Shown: positions 8,320 through 20,986 of the stretch, piece by piece
Layout: each line of letters begins with the position of its first letter
How positions within the stretch are numbered: position 1 is the stretch's first letter
Source of the DNA: Folioceros fuciformis
Taxonomy: Eukaryota; Anthocerotophyta; Anthocerotopsida; Anthocerotales
Direction: 5' to 3'
DNA length: 35,013 nucleotides
NCBI GenBank assembly: GCA_049999805.1
Contig: JBNGIO010006342.1
Coordinates: forward strand, 427,436 to 462,448
Notes under the pieces: model-generated
Database searches by the model: none
What the model was told of the DNA's origin: nothing
What the model saw: the letters and a program-made list of their open reading frames with translations, nothing else
Translations under genes and position numbers: made by a program

Positions 8320-9342
8320 ATGTCCGTACTCGAGGAAATGGCGCGGAGAGTGTATGAGGATCGGCGCTACTACGAGATGGAGCAGGCGGGGCGGGGCCTT
8401 GGCTACAGGGATTTCATGTTGGCGGGTCGCGATGTCTGGCGCCAGCTTGAAATCGAGGACTGGCTGCGTTCCCTTCCGGTGAAGCGGGGTCTGAGGGCGT
8501 TAGAGGAAGGAGCAGCGCAGATACCGGAGGTAGAAGTAGTCCCGCAGATACCGAAGAGGCCGCGACTGGAGCTCAATGTTCGGCAGCTCACTGCGGTGGC
8601 TTGGCAGGCGCCTGCCCATGGCGGGAGGAGGCCGGAGGCCGCTGCTGGAAGCGGTGAAGGTGCAGGAGTGGGCGCCTTCCTGGAGGAGGTGGCCCCTGCC
8701 CAGGAGCACGGCCAACCTGCGGTGCAGCAGGAGTTTGCGGATCGAGGTGCGGTTCCGACGGATGTCGCGGCTGGCGTTGAGGCTCCTACCGAGCGGGAGG
8801 TGGTGGAGTTTGACAAAAGTTGGCAGTACCTTTCTTTGGCGATGCGACGGGGTGCGAATCATGTGTTGAGGGAGACCGGCTCACAGGAGCTGTACGCGCT
8901 GCAGGATTGCGCGCGCCACATCGAGGACCTTGTGGGCCGCGCCAAGGAGGCCGCGTTGGAACGGGAGATCAATTTTTCAGTGTTGGAGAGTGTGGAGGCC
9001 CTGTGGTTGATGAAGATAGCCCGGGAGCGGACGGCTGCGACGCAGGCGGAGTTGGAGAAGGTGAAGCGGGATCACGAAGACCAGATCCGTGCTCTTAAGG
9101 AAGCACACGAAGCTGCTTTGGCGGAGCAGAAGGGAGAGCACGAGGTTCTTATTGCAGAGGAGCAGCACAAGAGTGTTTGTAAGATCTGTCTTCACAGGCC
9201 CAGGGATTCCGTGTTGCTGCCTTGTATGCATTTCGACTACTGTCTGCATTGCTTGACGGCACACAGACTGCGGCAGAATACATGCCCGACTTGCAGAGAC
9301 CACATTCACGGCATGTTGAAGTGCAACCTTGGCATCTCTTAA
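8320..9342 (+). CDS. Coiled-coil RING-finger protein, copy C (putative E3 ubiquitin ligase)
   Basis: A 340-residue intronless paralogue. It shares with copy A the N-terminal YYEMEQAGRGLGYR, and with both copies the KRPR motif (79-82) plus LELNV, the block SWQYLSLAMRRGANHVLRE, the coiled coil and the RING from C287 with all eight ligands. One change after the last pair (CRDH for CRDP) leaves the zinc ligands untouched. I chose the ATG at 8320 because it sits where the other copies start and the leader is conserved as non-coding DNA. An in-frame ATG at 8056 would add 88 residues, including a hydrophobic stretch (YLLLVPVLDTSLLLL). That extension is not open in copy A because of a one-base length difference. 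Function inferred: E3 ligase. Confidence 0.86.
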   Translation: MSVLEEMARRVYEDRRYYEMEQAGRGLGYRDFMLAGRDVWRQLEIEDWLRSLPVKRGLRALEEGAAQIPEVEVVPQIPKRPRLELNVRQLTAVAWQAPAHGGRRPEAAAGSGEGAGVGAFLEEVAPAQEHGQPAVQQEFADRGAVPTDVAAGVEAPTEREVVEFDKSWQYLSLAMRRGANHVLRETGSQELYALQDCARHIEDLVGRAKEAALEREINFSVLESVEALWLMKIARERTAATQAELEKVKRDHEDQIRALKEAHEAALAEQKGEHEVLIAEEQHKSVCKICLHRPRDSVLLPCMHFDYCLHCLTAHRLRQNTCPTCRDHIHGMLKCNLGIS

Positions 9343-10413
9343 TTTTCAAAGTCATTTATTGTGTAGGATATGCATAGTTTTTGTCTGCACAGCAGTGTAT
9401 GGCTGCAGCTTCCATGTAATTTTGTAGTTGGGACAATTCGGGTAAGAGCGCTCCCTAGTTTGTTTCTTCGTAGTTGGGATATGTAACAGCGGTGTACCTC
9501 TGGTCAGGGTTACCTAGGGGTGTGCTAGTTGGGACAACTAGCAGGGTACATAGCGGTCGTCAGGGCTCCATTTCGTTTTCAGCAAAGCCCCTGGCAGTAC
9601 ATGCGGTTGCCAGAAAAGCCTGGTGGCGTATGCGACCTCTCAATCCCGGGGCGTGCCGTTTAGGTTATCTACAAGACAATCTAGAAGCCCTGCCCCTACC
9701 GTTTCATGTAGTGTTCACCACAGTGTAGAATCGCCCAAAGGAATACCGCACGCTACACCTCCTCCGATAACATCCTGGTTCACACTGACTCAAGTGACCA
9801 ATCATCTTCAGCTACGACAGGTAGATTGACATACAAATGATACGACTATCAGTTTTTTTTTTTTTTTCACCCATCAGCACGCGTTGGATAAGTCAGACAA
9901 TGCCTAGGAACAGATACGCCATACAACTAGCACGGACAGAGTTTCGTCCGTCGCCCACGGACGAGTGTCTAGGAGGCCTTCCTTCTCCTGAGCCAGCTGT
10001 GGTCGCCATGCAATGAAAAATGCGCTGTCGTTCCCTTCTCATGAGCCAGCTGTGGACGCCATGCAACTTAACATGTGCTGAGAGCTCATACGTTTGAAAA
10101 TACAGTAGAGAGAGCATTCGCTCCACTGGTTAATCGGACATCTTTGACAAGATACTAAGGCAACAATCGCGAACTGCTACAGCTGATCTGCTGTTGGAAG
10201 CATCTACATCTGATCCAAACTTCGAACCACAAACCATTGATCGGAGGAGCAAGAGTCTGACACTCGGCCTTTCCACTGGACATGCAACTCCAGGGATAAT
10301 CAGGCATATGAGAACCCTGCCGACTAACACCCAAAGTGCTGAGCAGCTCGCCGAGAAGCTAGGTTCCCCGAGCCACCAAAAAAATTGCATCCGGAATCAG
10401 AAAAAAATTGAGC
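9343..10413. other. 3' flank of RING unit C and of the phosphorylase gene
   Basis: No gene is supported. The stretch to about 10120 is the conserved 3' flank of unit C, with a T15-type run at about 9853-9867. The remaining 290 bases before the phosphorylase stop codon look unremarkable and should contain that gene's 3' UTR. The two genes converge. Confidence 0.55.
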
Positions 10414-13400
10414 TCACGGAACCGGCAGAGGTTTGATTCCCCAGATATCCTTTGCGTATTCATGAATTGTTCGATCACTGCTGAACTTCGGAGATCCAGC
10501 CGTGTTTAAAATGGACATTTTCACCCATCTCTGCGAAATAACCACGGGGAGTTTTAACTTTCAAGAAACAGGAACACAAAGCCATCGAGGGAGCTAAGAA
10601 CATAGCTCGCATCCCGCTCCAACTCAGAGAAAATATCTACGGTTACATTACCTTCTGATCCCTGTAGGCTTCGTCGACTTCATCCTGACATTCAATGTAT
10701 GAGGGAAAGTCCTTCCCAACCAAGAAGTAGTCAGCTCGCCCAAACCCTTCATCACCCTCTAGGGAATCCAATAGGGGTGTAAAATCGTACGAACCAAAGA
10801 CCCCAGACCTGATGAATGTTTTGGCCTCCTCAAACCTTGGGTCAGGCTCGAACTGAGAAAACCACACGGGGAGTGCATCAGCGAATCCCTCACAAGGAAA
10901 CCGGCAACCCGTTGCAAGTGTCCGACGCAAATGAAACGTTTCCTTACCTTGCCCTCAGCCCGCTCCTTACGAAGTCCTGCGATCTGATCAGCAAATGCGC
11001 CGAACAAAAAGAAATTTTCTTCACCAACTTCCTCCCGAATCTCGACGTTCGCACCATCCAGCGTGCCGATCAACACACAACCATTCATTGCAAATTTCAT
11101 GTTGCTAGTCCCACTGGCCTCCATGCCGGCAGTGCTAAAACACATCGCCAACGAAAGGGACTCAGGATCCCACGCAAGGCAAGCAGTCAAGCGATTCCAA
11201 CCAGAGACAAAGAGATAACAGGGAAACATCCTGAACAAATTTGACAACCAACCTGATATGCTCTGACAGCTCACTCGCTGGGATGAGAACCTCCGCAACG
11301 CTAACATTGTAATCTGGTACAAAGATCACCTACAATGATAAAGCAGTAGGTGGTTGATAGCGGCAGTAGTGAAGAGCTACACAACTGGAGTTTCCCTGGC
11401 AGAAACCATTGTACAGGCGCACAGAACCGCAGCGTCGAAAGGTACCTTCAACAAATCGCCGATTTCAGGATCGTTGTTCACCACAGCACCGACGTCGCTG
11501 ATGAGCCTGACGATGCGCTTTGCTTGCAGATAAGTGGCAAACGCCTTCCCTCCAAACAAGCACACCCGAGGAACATATTTCGCTTTCCTCTCCCTGGAGC
11601 TCATTTCCTTCATTTTCTTGTAGCGGTACACGACTCCTAGGATGTTAAGAAGTTGTCGCTTGTATTCATGGATGCGTTTCACCTGACATGTGCGAGACGG
11701 GGATCTTTTACATCTCACGAGGTCTGATCATGCACCTGAGAATCATAATGCCGACAAAAATACTCTGGACCGAGAGTAGAGCTCACCTGAATATCATACA
11801 GGGCATCAGGGCTAATCACAAAGCCTGTCTTCTCCTTGACGTAGTGGGCAAGCTGTACCTTCTTAGCCCTCTTCGCTTTTATCCACTCGGCCTGAAGCTC
11901 CTTATTGTCAGCAAACTGCATGATGGAATGGATACCACAAGGGGTCACCTGGAACGCGTAAGGATGGGGCCGAAGAGAGCACACACTGGATGATATCTGG
12001 TCCAACAAATAGAATTCCTCATGGTACCTTTCGGAGTCCAGAAAGAAGCTCCGTTTTCAAAACCCATTCCTCAGATCCGAGCCACTTGGTGATGACTTGA
12101 CTCAACTCCGGATTACAAATGCGGAGCCACCTCCTGGGTGTTACTCCATTGGTCTTATTTTGAAACTTCTCTGGCCAGAGCTGCACCCACACACTATATA
12201 CAGTTTAACCGGAAAGCAGTCCCGATGAGTCGACAGGCAAACCAGAAAGGCCCTGACCTGGTAGAAATCATTGAAGACGTCGGCTTTCACAATTTCGGAG
12301 TGAATCGCAGCAACTCCATTAACCTTGTGACCAGAGATAACACATAAGTTTGCCATTCTGACAAGACCAGGCTTGGCAGGTTCTTCCTCATCGTCATCTT
12401 TCTTCAATTTGTGCTTGGTTGACGCCTTAGGCACAGGGTCAGCTGGGACAAGTGACTTCACCGATTTAGGGAGTTCAACATTTTCCAGGATCCTCATACT
12501 TGCAATTTTCTTGTGCAGATCCGTTTTCTTGATTGGGCTTTTCGCACCCGCAATTAACTTGATGAACTGGGGGATAACATACAATTGCCTATCAGTGTGT
12601 GTAAAGTTTCCGGCGTGAATGAGACAAAGAGGGATGAACAGAAGAACATGTGTACCTCTTCGTCGATCTTTTCTATGATTTGGATGTGGCGAGGAAGAAG
12701 TTTCTGCATCAACTCCAATGGCCACTTCTCCAGAGCTTCAGGGAGCACAGTGTGATTGGTGTAAGCGACAGTTCTGCAATGTCAACAAACCGGTTAACAA
12801 ATTTGTGTTCATGACGACAATCATAAAGACAAACGAAGACCAGATAATCCCAGAACTACAACTAGCATATTAGAGTATTAACTGTAAGACATCAAGACGC
12901 CGGATCAGCAAGAACGAACGAGGTGAAAGGTCAGTGAAGGACGTGGTGACTGGGAGGAGAGAAGAATGAGGAAACGAAGACCCAGCCTCAAAGCTCCCAA
13001 GCCCACTCACCCTTGAACCACTTTCCATGCCTTCTCCCAAGGAAGACCTTCAATATCAACAAGGATGCGAAGGAGCTCAGGGACCGAGAGCGTGGGATGA
13101 GTGTCATTCATCTGAATGGCAACCTTGGATGGGAAGTTTGCCCAATCCACCTTCCCACCACTCCTCTCCTTGAAACGCGCTATTATGTCTTGAAGGGACG
13201 CAGAGCACAGGGTGTATTGTTGCTTCAAACGGAGCATCTTCCCATCCATTGCCCCATCTCCTGGGTACAGGACCAGGCAGATCTGGCATAATGGGCACCC
13301 CAGTGTCATCAGGACATAGAGGTGGAGAGCAGTGTGAGCCATACAAGAGACACACCTAACTGCACGTCAAAGACCTCTCAACAGGCCTCACGCACAAGGA

Positions 13401-15264
13401 AACAAGTTATGGGCTGCAAGAAACTGCGAGCACCATGCACTTTCAGCAATCGATCCCTCAAACTTGCACACCCCTCCTTGGTGAACAATTAGCAGACGCA
13501 GGCATTGTTGAGCATTTCTCACAGCAAGGTGCACCGATTCATGGCTAATACCCGTCGGTCGGAGATCACTCACCCTCTCAGCACTGGCATGGGCCAGAGA
13601 CGCTTTGTTATGGTCACCAGCGTTGAAAGCCTCGAGATCAAAGCTTTCAGCTGGTACCGAAGTAGACCACAGCCTCAGACTTATAGTGTTCTTGGTCTTG
13701 TATCCAGGGATAGGCACATCGTAGGCAGTAGCATTTACAACCTCCCCACCTACCCACTCCTTTTTGCCATCGTAAGACTCTACAACCTTTCCGAAGAACC
13801 TCACAGGATAAATAATGTCGTTCCTGACAATCTCCCAAGGATGTCCAAGCTGCACTACCGCGTGCAGATTGGTGTGAGAGCCCGGCAAACGAAGCCAATC
13901 TCGTCAAGGCAGGAGAATGTTAAAAGTACATCCAATACCGCGTGGCCTCATTACCTCAAGCCATTTCTCGCAGAACTCTTGCTGCCCGTCCTTAGTCATT
14001 TTCTGATGGAACAAGCCATACTTGTATCGCAGACCATAGCCCCAGGCGGGATAGTTCAAGGTGGCCAAAGAGTCCAGAAAACACGAAGCCAACCGACCAA
14101 GGCCTCCATTTCCAAGAGCGGGATCGGGTTCCTGAATTGGTGCCACAGGATGATGAGATGGTAAGACGAGGCAAGCGTAGGGAATAAGACCGGGAGCACA
14201 GAAGAGTTCGTGGCCCACCTGCTCCGCTACACGCTCAAGTTCGTGTCCAAGCTTCTTGAGAGCTTGGGCATAAATATCTGTCAACTGAAGGTTCCCGATA
14301 GCGTTCAGCAGAGCGCGGCCCTGGAAGATACAAAACAGCCACAGAGACACACCAACAGCTGGTGGTGAAGTAATCCAGAGCTCACACAATGACAACGTGG
14401 ATTGACTGCTACAAGATCGGAGCCTTCAGCATCACAAGACCAGACATGAGGTGTACCTGAAGGAACTCCATGGACAAATAATAGGTCTGCTTGGGGTTGT
14501 TCTTGTGAAAGTGTTCGTATGTCTCGTTCCATCTTTGAATAAGGGTATCTCTCACACTTTGAGCTGTCGCCAAATAAGCTTGCTTCAACTCGAACTTCAC
14601 AGGAGAGAAGGAGGGAGTGAACGTGTGGTGGTACTTGATGCTCGCAGCTGCTGCAGCAGCGTCTGCAGAAGGAGAGGATGGGATGTTTGGGATGTCGGAA
14701 ACGGGTTCTGATACAAGTAGGACACAATGCCAAAACTTCAGCGCGGTGCTCCCCCAAAAAAGGCAGTCCTCAATCCCCGTCACGGCCAATTCTAACCTCC
14801 CCGCCTGAATCATACATAAATCCAACCTCACGCTCCCGCGCACCAGCCAACAGGGCGCGGCAACCAAGAATATGACGACAACAAATTTCCCAACAACGGC
14901 AACAAATCCTCGCCCAGGGAAATCCTCACTCCGTGACCGCCGGATCCAGCCCCGACACACGCTAGAGCAACCTCCACATGCATACCACAAAAAGGCAATG
15001 AGACGCGCCTCGGCACTAACCTTTGGGCTTAGACTCGCTCGCAATACAGCGGATTGCAGGTCTGTTCCCAGGCGCCAGGGGGAGCGAGTGCATCCGCAGG
15101 CACAACCTGAGCGGCGTCCCGCAAAAGAAGCTGTTACTCCGCTGCTGCACGCCAGGCCTCCGCACACAGATGGAGACGGAGGCCGGGGCAGAGGAGCCCG
15201 AGGAGCGAGACGCCGAGGAGGATAAATACGGAGACAGCACCGGCGCAAGTGCGAGTGCAGCCAT
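10414..15264 (-). CDS. PHO1: Plastid alpha-glucan (starch) phosphorylase, 15 exons
   Basis: Exons, rebuilt by hand: 15264-15021, 14707-14457, 14320-14219, 14131-13955, 13849-13574, 13282-13011, 12773-12656, 12566-12258, 12180-12028, 11915-11787, 11682-11446, 11329-11253, 11134-10948, 10852-10652, 10530-10414. All have GT-AG borders and phases sum to 949 residues, close to plant plastid enzymes (about 960). It releases glucose-1-phosphate from alpha-1,4-glucans and orthophosphate, or elongates glucans in reverse, using pyridoxal phosphate. Motifs: [67 protein letters not shown], and the PLP site [14 protein letters not shown] with K795. Residues 1 to about 75 are Ser/Ala/Arg-rich, a plastid transit peptide. 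Between ENVELP and LVRMANL lies a charged insert (about 513-547, KKDDDEEEP) where plastid forms carry the L78 loop; it is about 35 residues here. Introns are 77-313 nt. The gene lies downstream of the isomerase on the same strand. Confidence 0.96.
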
Positions 15265-16468
15265 GGCTGAATCCCGGGCGCGGCACCGGCACTTCTACCT
15301 CCTCCTCCTCCTCAGCTGCATCCGCCTATCTGCCACATAATTGAATTCCCGGAGCTTCAATGAACGCAATCCATCGCTATGCACACCCCATGCGCATGCG
15401 CAAAGGCAAGGCAACGCGGTATCTCAAGCCGCGCACCAGAACCTCGGCACAAGCACGCTACATTGAACCACAAACACCACGCTCCAATTCGCACCGACCC
15501 GCGCCAGGCGGCAGCGCGGGCAGCCACTCTCCCAGCCTCCCGCAACCCGGCGTCATGGCCAGGCCCGGCGTGAGAGGATGCAGAAAGCAGCAAGCCTGTA
15601 GGCCCGATTTCAATCCCGGCATTCAACAAGAGGAAAGGCAATCACAATCGCAATCGCAATGCAAGCTCTGCGCCAGGTCGCAACCAATTCGCAAGCCGGA
15701 ACGCGCCATGTCTCGCATGCAGAGCAGGAGGAGCAGGAAGCAGCACCTGGCGATGGGAGCGCGGCCGGCCACGGTAGCAGCATCCAAGCAGGCCAAGGGA
15801 CGCTTTCACGCTCGCTGTTGCAGCTCCGAGTGCCTGTGCGGCTGGATGGCAGAATATTTCGGGCCGGCCTCCATAATAGAACCCAACGCGGCCCAGCCCA
15901 GCCCCGCCTAAGCCAGCCCCAAGTTCCAACCCAGCACACTCACGTCTCCTTCCCGCCCGCCTTCCTTCCAGCAAAACCAGATATTTGGGCCAGCCTCCAT
16001 CAGGACCCGGAGTTTCCCGAAATGACTCACTGCTGTTCTGTACCACTGCAAATTCCTCCCACGCCAATGGCGCGACTCGAAAATATCCATTGGGTGATCC
16101 TAGCGCTCGGATCCCGGTCGGCATGGCCCCATAAACCGGATCAAGGATCAGGTCTGTGAGGTCACAACACAATGGGATAAGAGGGGAATGACAGCATATG
16201 CCGATTCCTTTTGTCCTTTCCACTAAATATTCACACTCAGAAGGCAACCAAAAATGTTTGCCCACGAATATCCTGTGCGTGACGAAGGTGGGGCACAGGC
16301 GGAAGGGCGAATCAGCGTCCATCCATGTACAGTGTGTAGGCAGGAAAGGGGGCAACAAAGATGTGCTCAAGAATGGCTGGTTGGCTTGATGGTGGCCTAC
16401 TGTCACAAGAGGATGACTTCATTACGCACATGCACAGGACTTGGGGACAAAACTTGGGTAGAAAAAGG
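15265..16468. other. Phosphorylase promoter and isomerase 3' flank
   Basis: About 1.2 kb between two genes transcribed leftwards. The right part should be the isomerase 3' UTR, the left part the phosphorylase promoter and 5' UTR. The DNA is GC-rich and holds a short hexamer run (CAATCG repeated) near 15645-15660. Long open frames occur on both strands (for example 183 codons at 15360-15911 and 254 codons at 15642-16406), but they overlap each other, have biased compositions expected from high GC, and show no family motif. No clear TATA box was found. Confidence 0.5.
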
Positions 16469-18181
<1,713 letters not shown>

Positions 18182-18611
18182 GGCTGGTCACCGGGAGCTT
18201 CCACCCGACAGCAGCAACAGCAGCCTGAGCAGAGACAGGCCAACACAGCAGCACCGATTCCACGTCCGCAGATGGAGAAACACCAGACTCCACAACCAAC
18301 ACAACACAAAGAGAGAGATGTGGACCTGAATCAAGCCAGAACACACACCACCTGCGTCATCCATCCACCCAAATCCACAACACCCCTCTACCTCATCACC
18401 ACCCAACAAACTCATCACTCCAGTTAAGCCCATCACCACAACCATCCAAGAAACCGTTCTATCTTTATTTCTTGATTTTTCAACACAATGACAAACATAA
18501 CATTCTATTCCCCTACAACCTCACACCAATCTTTTTCTACTTCCAAACCTTCTTCATCTCCAGCACAACAAACTTGCTTCATTTCATTTCATCTCCATAA
18601 CAAGAACAAAT
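18182..18611. other. Isomerase 5' flank
   Basis: This stretch is probably the isomerase 5' UTR and promoter, read on the minus strand. It contains CT/GT-rich minus-strand tracts (TCTCTCTCTTTGTG near 18310) that suit a plant 5' UTR. An AAATAAAG stretch near 18462-18469 (minus strand) is only weakly TATA-like. No coding signal was found. Confidence 0.4.
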
Positions 18612-19172
18612 CTAAGGCCAGGGCAATAGACAAACATCACGGCCATCACCAGCCGGGAAGAGGTGATACGTCAACACACACTGCGTTGAAGCATATCTTC
18701 CAAACATCCTATTATTACAGAACTCCTCAGATACCAGCTTGCTCTTGATGTAATTCAAGCAAGAGTAGCATGCAGCTCTAGCTTTCTTCAAAATTGAGGA
18801 TGAGATGTTTGCAGAGTCATCAAAGTACATTTGCAAGCCTAAACAATTAACTGAAACTACGATATACTTTGATGGTAGTACTGTAGGCATGGGAGGCCAT
18901 CTCTCAGACGCCCATCCAATGGCGTCTTGTGTTCTTGTGAGAACCAAAGACCATAAGTTACTATCAGCCAATACCGGGCTGCACTCATGTGTTCTATACA
19001 TATGACCCAGTGTGTTCATATCTAATAGTTCTGCAAGAACATTCCTCTCATACAAGGTTATGAATAACATAATACAACACAATTTAAATAACATTGTTAA
19101 TCCGTCCAGTGTCCTTCGTTTGCTTGAAACCGGCTTTGTTTGCTTGAAGCTGGTTTCGTTTGCTATCAACAT
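18612..19172 (-). CDS. Orphan open frame, 186 residues, unknown
   Basis: An ATG-started, uninterrupted frame in moderately AT-rich DNA, so it is longer than chance would often give. The middle reads WSLVLTRTQDAIGWASERWP and SKYIVVSVNCLGLQMYFDD, and it has a scattered set of cysteines and a hydrophobic patch near residues 30-41. I recognise no domain and no conserved motif. It lies between the isomerase promoter and an AT-rich island, and it could be a decayed mobile-element piece or a chance frame. The opposite strand also has a 66-codon frame here. Low confidence that it is translated. Confidence 0.2.
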   Translation of the reverse strand: MLIANETSFKQTKPVSSKRRTLDGLTMLFKLCCIMLFITLYERNVLAELLDMNTLGHMYRTHECSPVLADSNLWSLVLTRTQDAIGWASERWPPMPTVLPSKYIVVSVNCLGLQMYFDDSANISSSILKKARAACYSCLNYIKSKLVSEEFCNNRMFGRYASTQCVLTYHLFPAGDGRDVCLLPWP

Positions 19173-19189
19173 CTCCTAACTTGCATGAA

Positions 19190-19660
19190 TTTTACTGCTA
19201 TATGTACGATAATAATGCTCCATCAAATTTATATTTTAGAATCATATTATATATATATATATATTCACTTTTTATTGAGAATATTAAGATACTTATATCG
19301 AATGGTGATGTTCATATATTCTGTGTTGGTATTGGTATATCCTTGTGATTTTATTTTTTTACCATTATGTCTTTTCATATTAGATTAAAAAGTAATCATA
19401 TCCCACATGTATGATCACATGTTTTCCATGTTGTTTAGTGTTGAATTATTTTAACAAAGATTATGTCCTTGTTATGTGATCTTTCATATTTTGGTATCTC
19501 GAAAGCAAAGATGTTTAAAAGTACAAATAATATTCTTAAATTATATCTACTTCCATCATCGACTTTATGAAATAATTTGATTGGAACTTCCTGAATTATG
19601 TGGAAAATAATATATGTATTTATTGAATTATTATTATTTTAAGAGTACACATAAGACGAA
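19190..19660. other. AT-rich island without a gene
   Basis: About 470 bases of strongly AT-rich DNA, with an alternating TA run near 19245-19262, sit between GC-rich gene flanks. The two sides change composition sharply. No open frame with protein character is present. It may be an old insertion or a matrix-attachment-like spacer upstream of psaO. Confidence 0.5.
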
Positions 19661-19957
19661 GACGAGTATTCACATCGCTCCGGGGAGGGCTTCGTCCTGC
19701 AATATTATTTGCCCAGTTGAGAAAAGCAGAGGGAGGGAGGGAGGCCTATCCCCTGCATTATCCAGCGCCAATGGCCGCGGGCCACATATCCGGAAGGGGA
19801 TCGCGGGATTGGCCGGAATGCCGTCGTGTGCGCGCCTTGTTACTCAAACCCGGCCTCTCGCGCGTCTCTGCCAAGGCTCCGTCTCGACCTCTTGCGTAGA
19901 CTCGAGGATTTGAGGATTGCCGGCTGCGTGTCCGCTGCACCTGCTCGAAGTGACAGG
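19661..19957 (+). promoter_or_regulatory. Putative psaO promoter and 5' UTR
   Basis: The 300 bases before the psaO ATG contain a CCAAT box (19768-19772), an inverted CCAAT (ATTGG, 19808-19812) and a minus-strand GATAA core (TTATC, 19758-19762), an element type common in light-regulated plant promoters. No strong TATA box is present, which fits many photosystem genes. Composition switches from AT-rich to GC-rich near 19675. Confidence 0.4.
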
Positions 19958-20672
19958 ATGGCGACAATGGCCGCCGCTGCCGTGAGCCCTGTGGCTGGAC
20001 TCGGAGGCTCAACTCTGTCTGTGAGGAGAGCGTCCCGCTCCAAGCTGCAGCTCAGCTCAGGTGAGGTTCCCGGAGTTGGTGATTTAGCTGTGATTTAGCG
20101 AGGTGAGAATGCTGGATGTTGATGAGGGGATCGGCTGCTGTGGCTGCAGCGTTCGTTGCCGGAGACAGGACTTTGGTGGCTCCGATGCAGTTTGATGCCG
20201 GCATGGCGCGCGTTACCTGGTTAGTAGGCTGGCTGTGGCTGTGTGTGGTCGCATTGGAGGTGTAGTGAGTTTGCACCCTCTTGACGGGAGTTTGTGTGGA
20301 CATGCAGCTTCAATAGGGACTGGTTGAGAAAGGACCTGTCCGTCGTCGGGTTCGGCCTTGTCGGCTGGATCGCGCCCTCCAGTCTGCCTATCATCAATGG
20401 TGATAGTCTGTCAGGGCTTTTCTTTAACAGCATTGGCCCCGAGCTGGCTCACTGGCCGACTGGCCCTGCCCTTACCTCTCCATTCTGGTAATTCTTGTCT
20501 GCGTCTTGAAGGTTGGTGCCGGTTCGGGAGCCGTAATGGCTGTCTGGCTTATGTGTGCGTTACCGTGATGTGCAGGTTGTGGTTGGTGACGTGGCATCTT
20601 GGTCTCTTCATCGTTCTCACTTTTGGCCAAATCGGCTTCAAGGGCAGGAAGGATGGCTATTTCAACGAGTAA
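19958..20672 (+). CDS. PSAO: Photosystem I subunit O, 4 exons
   Basis: Exons: 19958-20060, 20150-20219, 20308-20487, 20576-20672; GT-AG borders, phases fit, 149 residues. PsaO is a small thylakoid membrane protein on the PsaL/PsaH side of photosystem I, involved in balancing excitation between the photosystems and in binding mobile LHCII. The mature part starts near CFNRDWLRKDL (58-68) and has two membrane segments (about 69-88, VVGFGLVGWIAPSSLPII; about 119-138, LWLVTWHLGLFIVLTFGQIG), then FKGRKDGYFNE. Residues 1 to about 55 form a Ser/Arg/Ala-rich transit peptide. Exon 2 is only 70 nt; I accepted it because it alone restores the frame and gives MARVTC before FNRDW, as in other plants. A second ATG three codons in is a minor alternative start. 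The neighbouring coiled-coil gene converges from the right. Confidence 0.96.
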
Positions 20673-20986
20673 AGAGGCTCGTTGATCATCAAGCTTGTGC
20701 ATTTTGGGGAGCTTTAGGGACTCCGGCTGTGTTCAATTCCAGCCAAATGTACATTGTGAAACATGTGTAATTTTCCGTTCAGCTCGGCGCTTCTGTACCT
20801 TGACCACCACTCTAATTTCCAATTTTCCAGTTAACTGTGTCCAACCTTCCTCTTGTCTTCCCAGTGACCTTTTCAGTTTCTTTCCAGAGAAGCACACTTA
20901 CTGTGAATATGGCAGACTTCTTCGTCCCAAAAGAACAAACCACTGGTTTCTTCTGTATTTATGGCATTTTCCTATCGGCATTTTAT

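Larger units (their letters stand above)
8050..10120 (+). repeat. Tandem unit C of a segmental triplication
   Basis: This copy carries the third RING gene and the same leader and 3' blocks (GTAGTTGGGACAA, CTCCCTAGTTTGTTTCTTCG, CCCCTGGCAGTACATGCGG). Its far end holds an extra local duplication: GAGCCAGCTGTGG-CGCCATGCAA occurs twice, near 9990 and 10045. The unit ends about 300 bases from the stop codon of the phosphorylase gene on the other strand. Boundaries are approximate. Confidence 0.8.

Noticed and set aside
15642-16406. A 254-codon minus-strand frame between phosphorylase and isomerase
   Set aside because: Low-complexity Gly/Arg/Pro/Leu stretches from GC-rich DNA, no motif, and an overlapping long frame on the other strand.
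20061-20098. Reading through exon 1 of psaO to the stop at 20098 as a short protein
   Set aside because: The frame ends soon after a canonical donor, and the downstream exons restore a complete PsaO protein.
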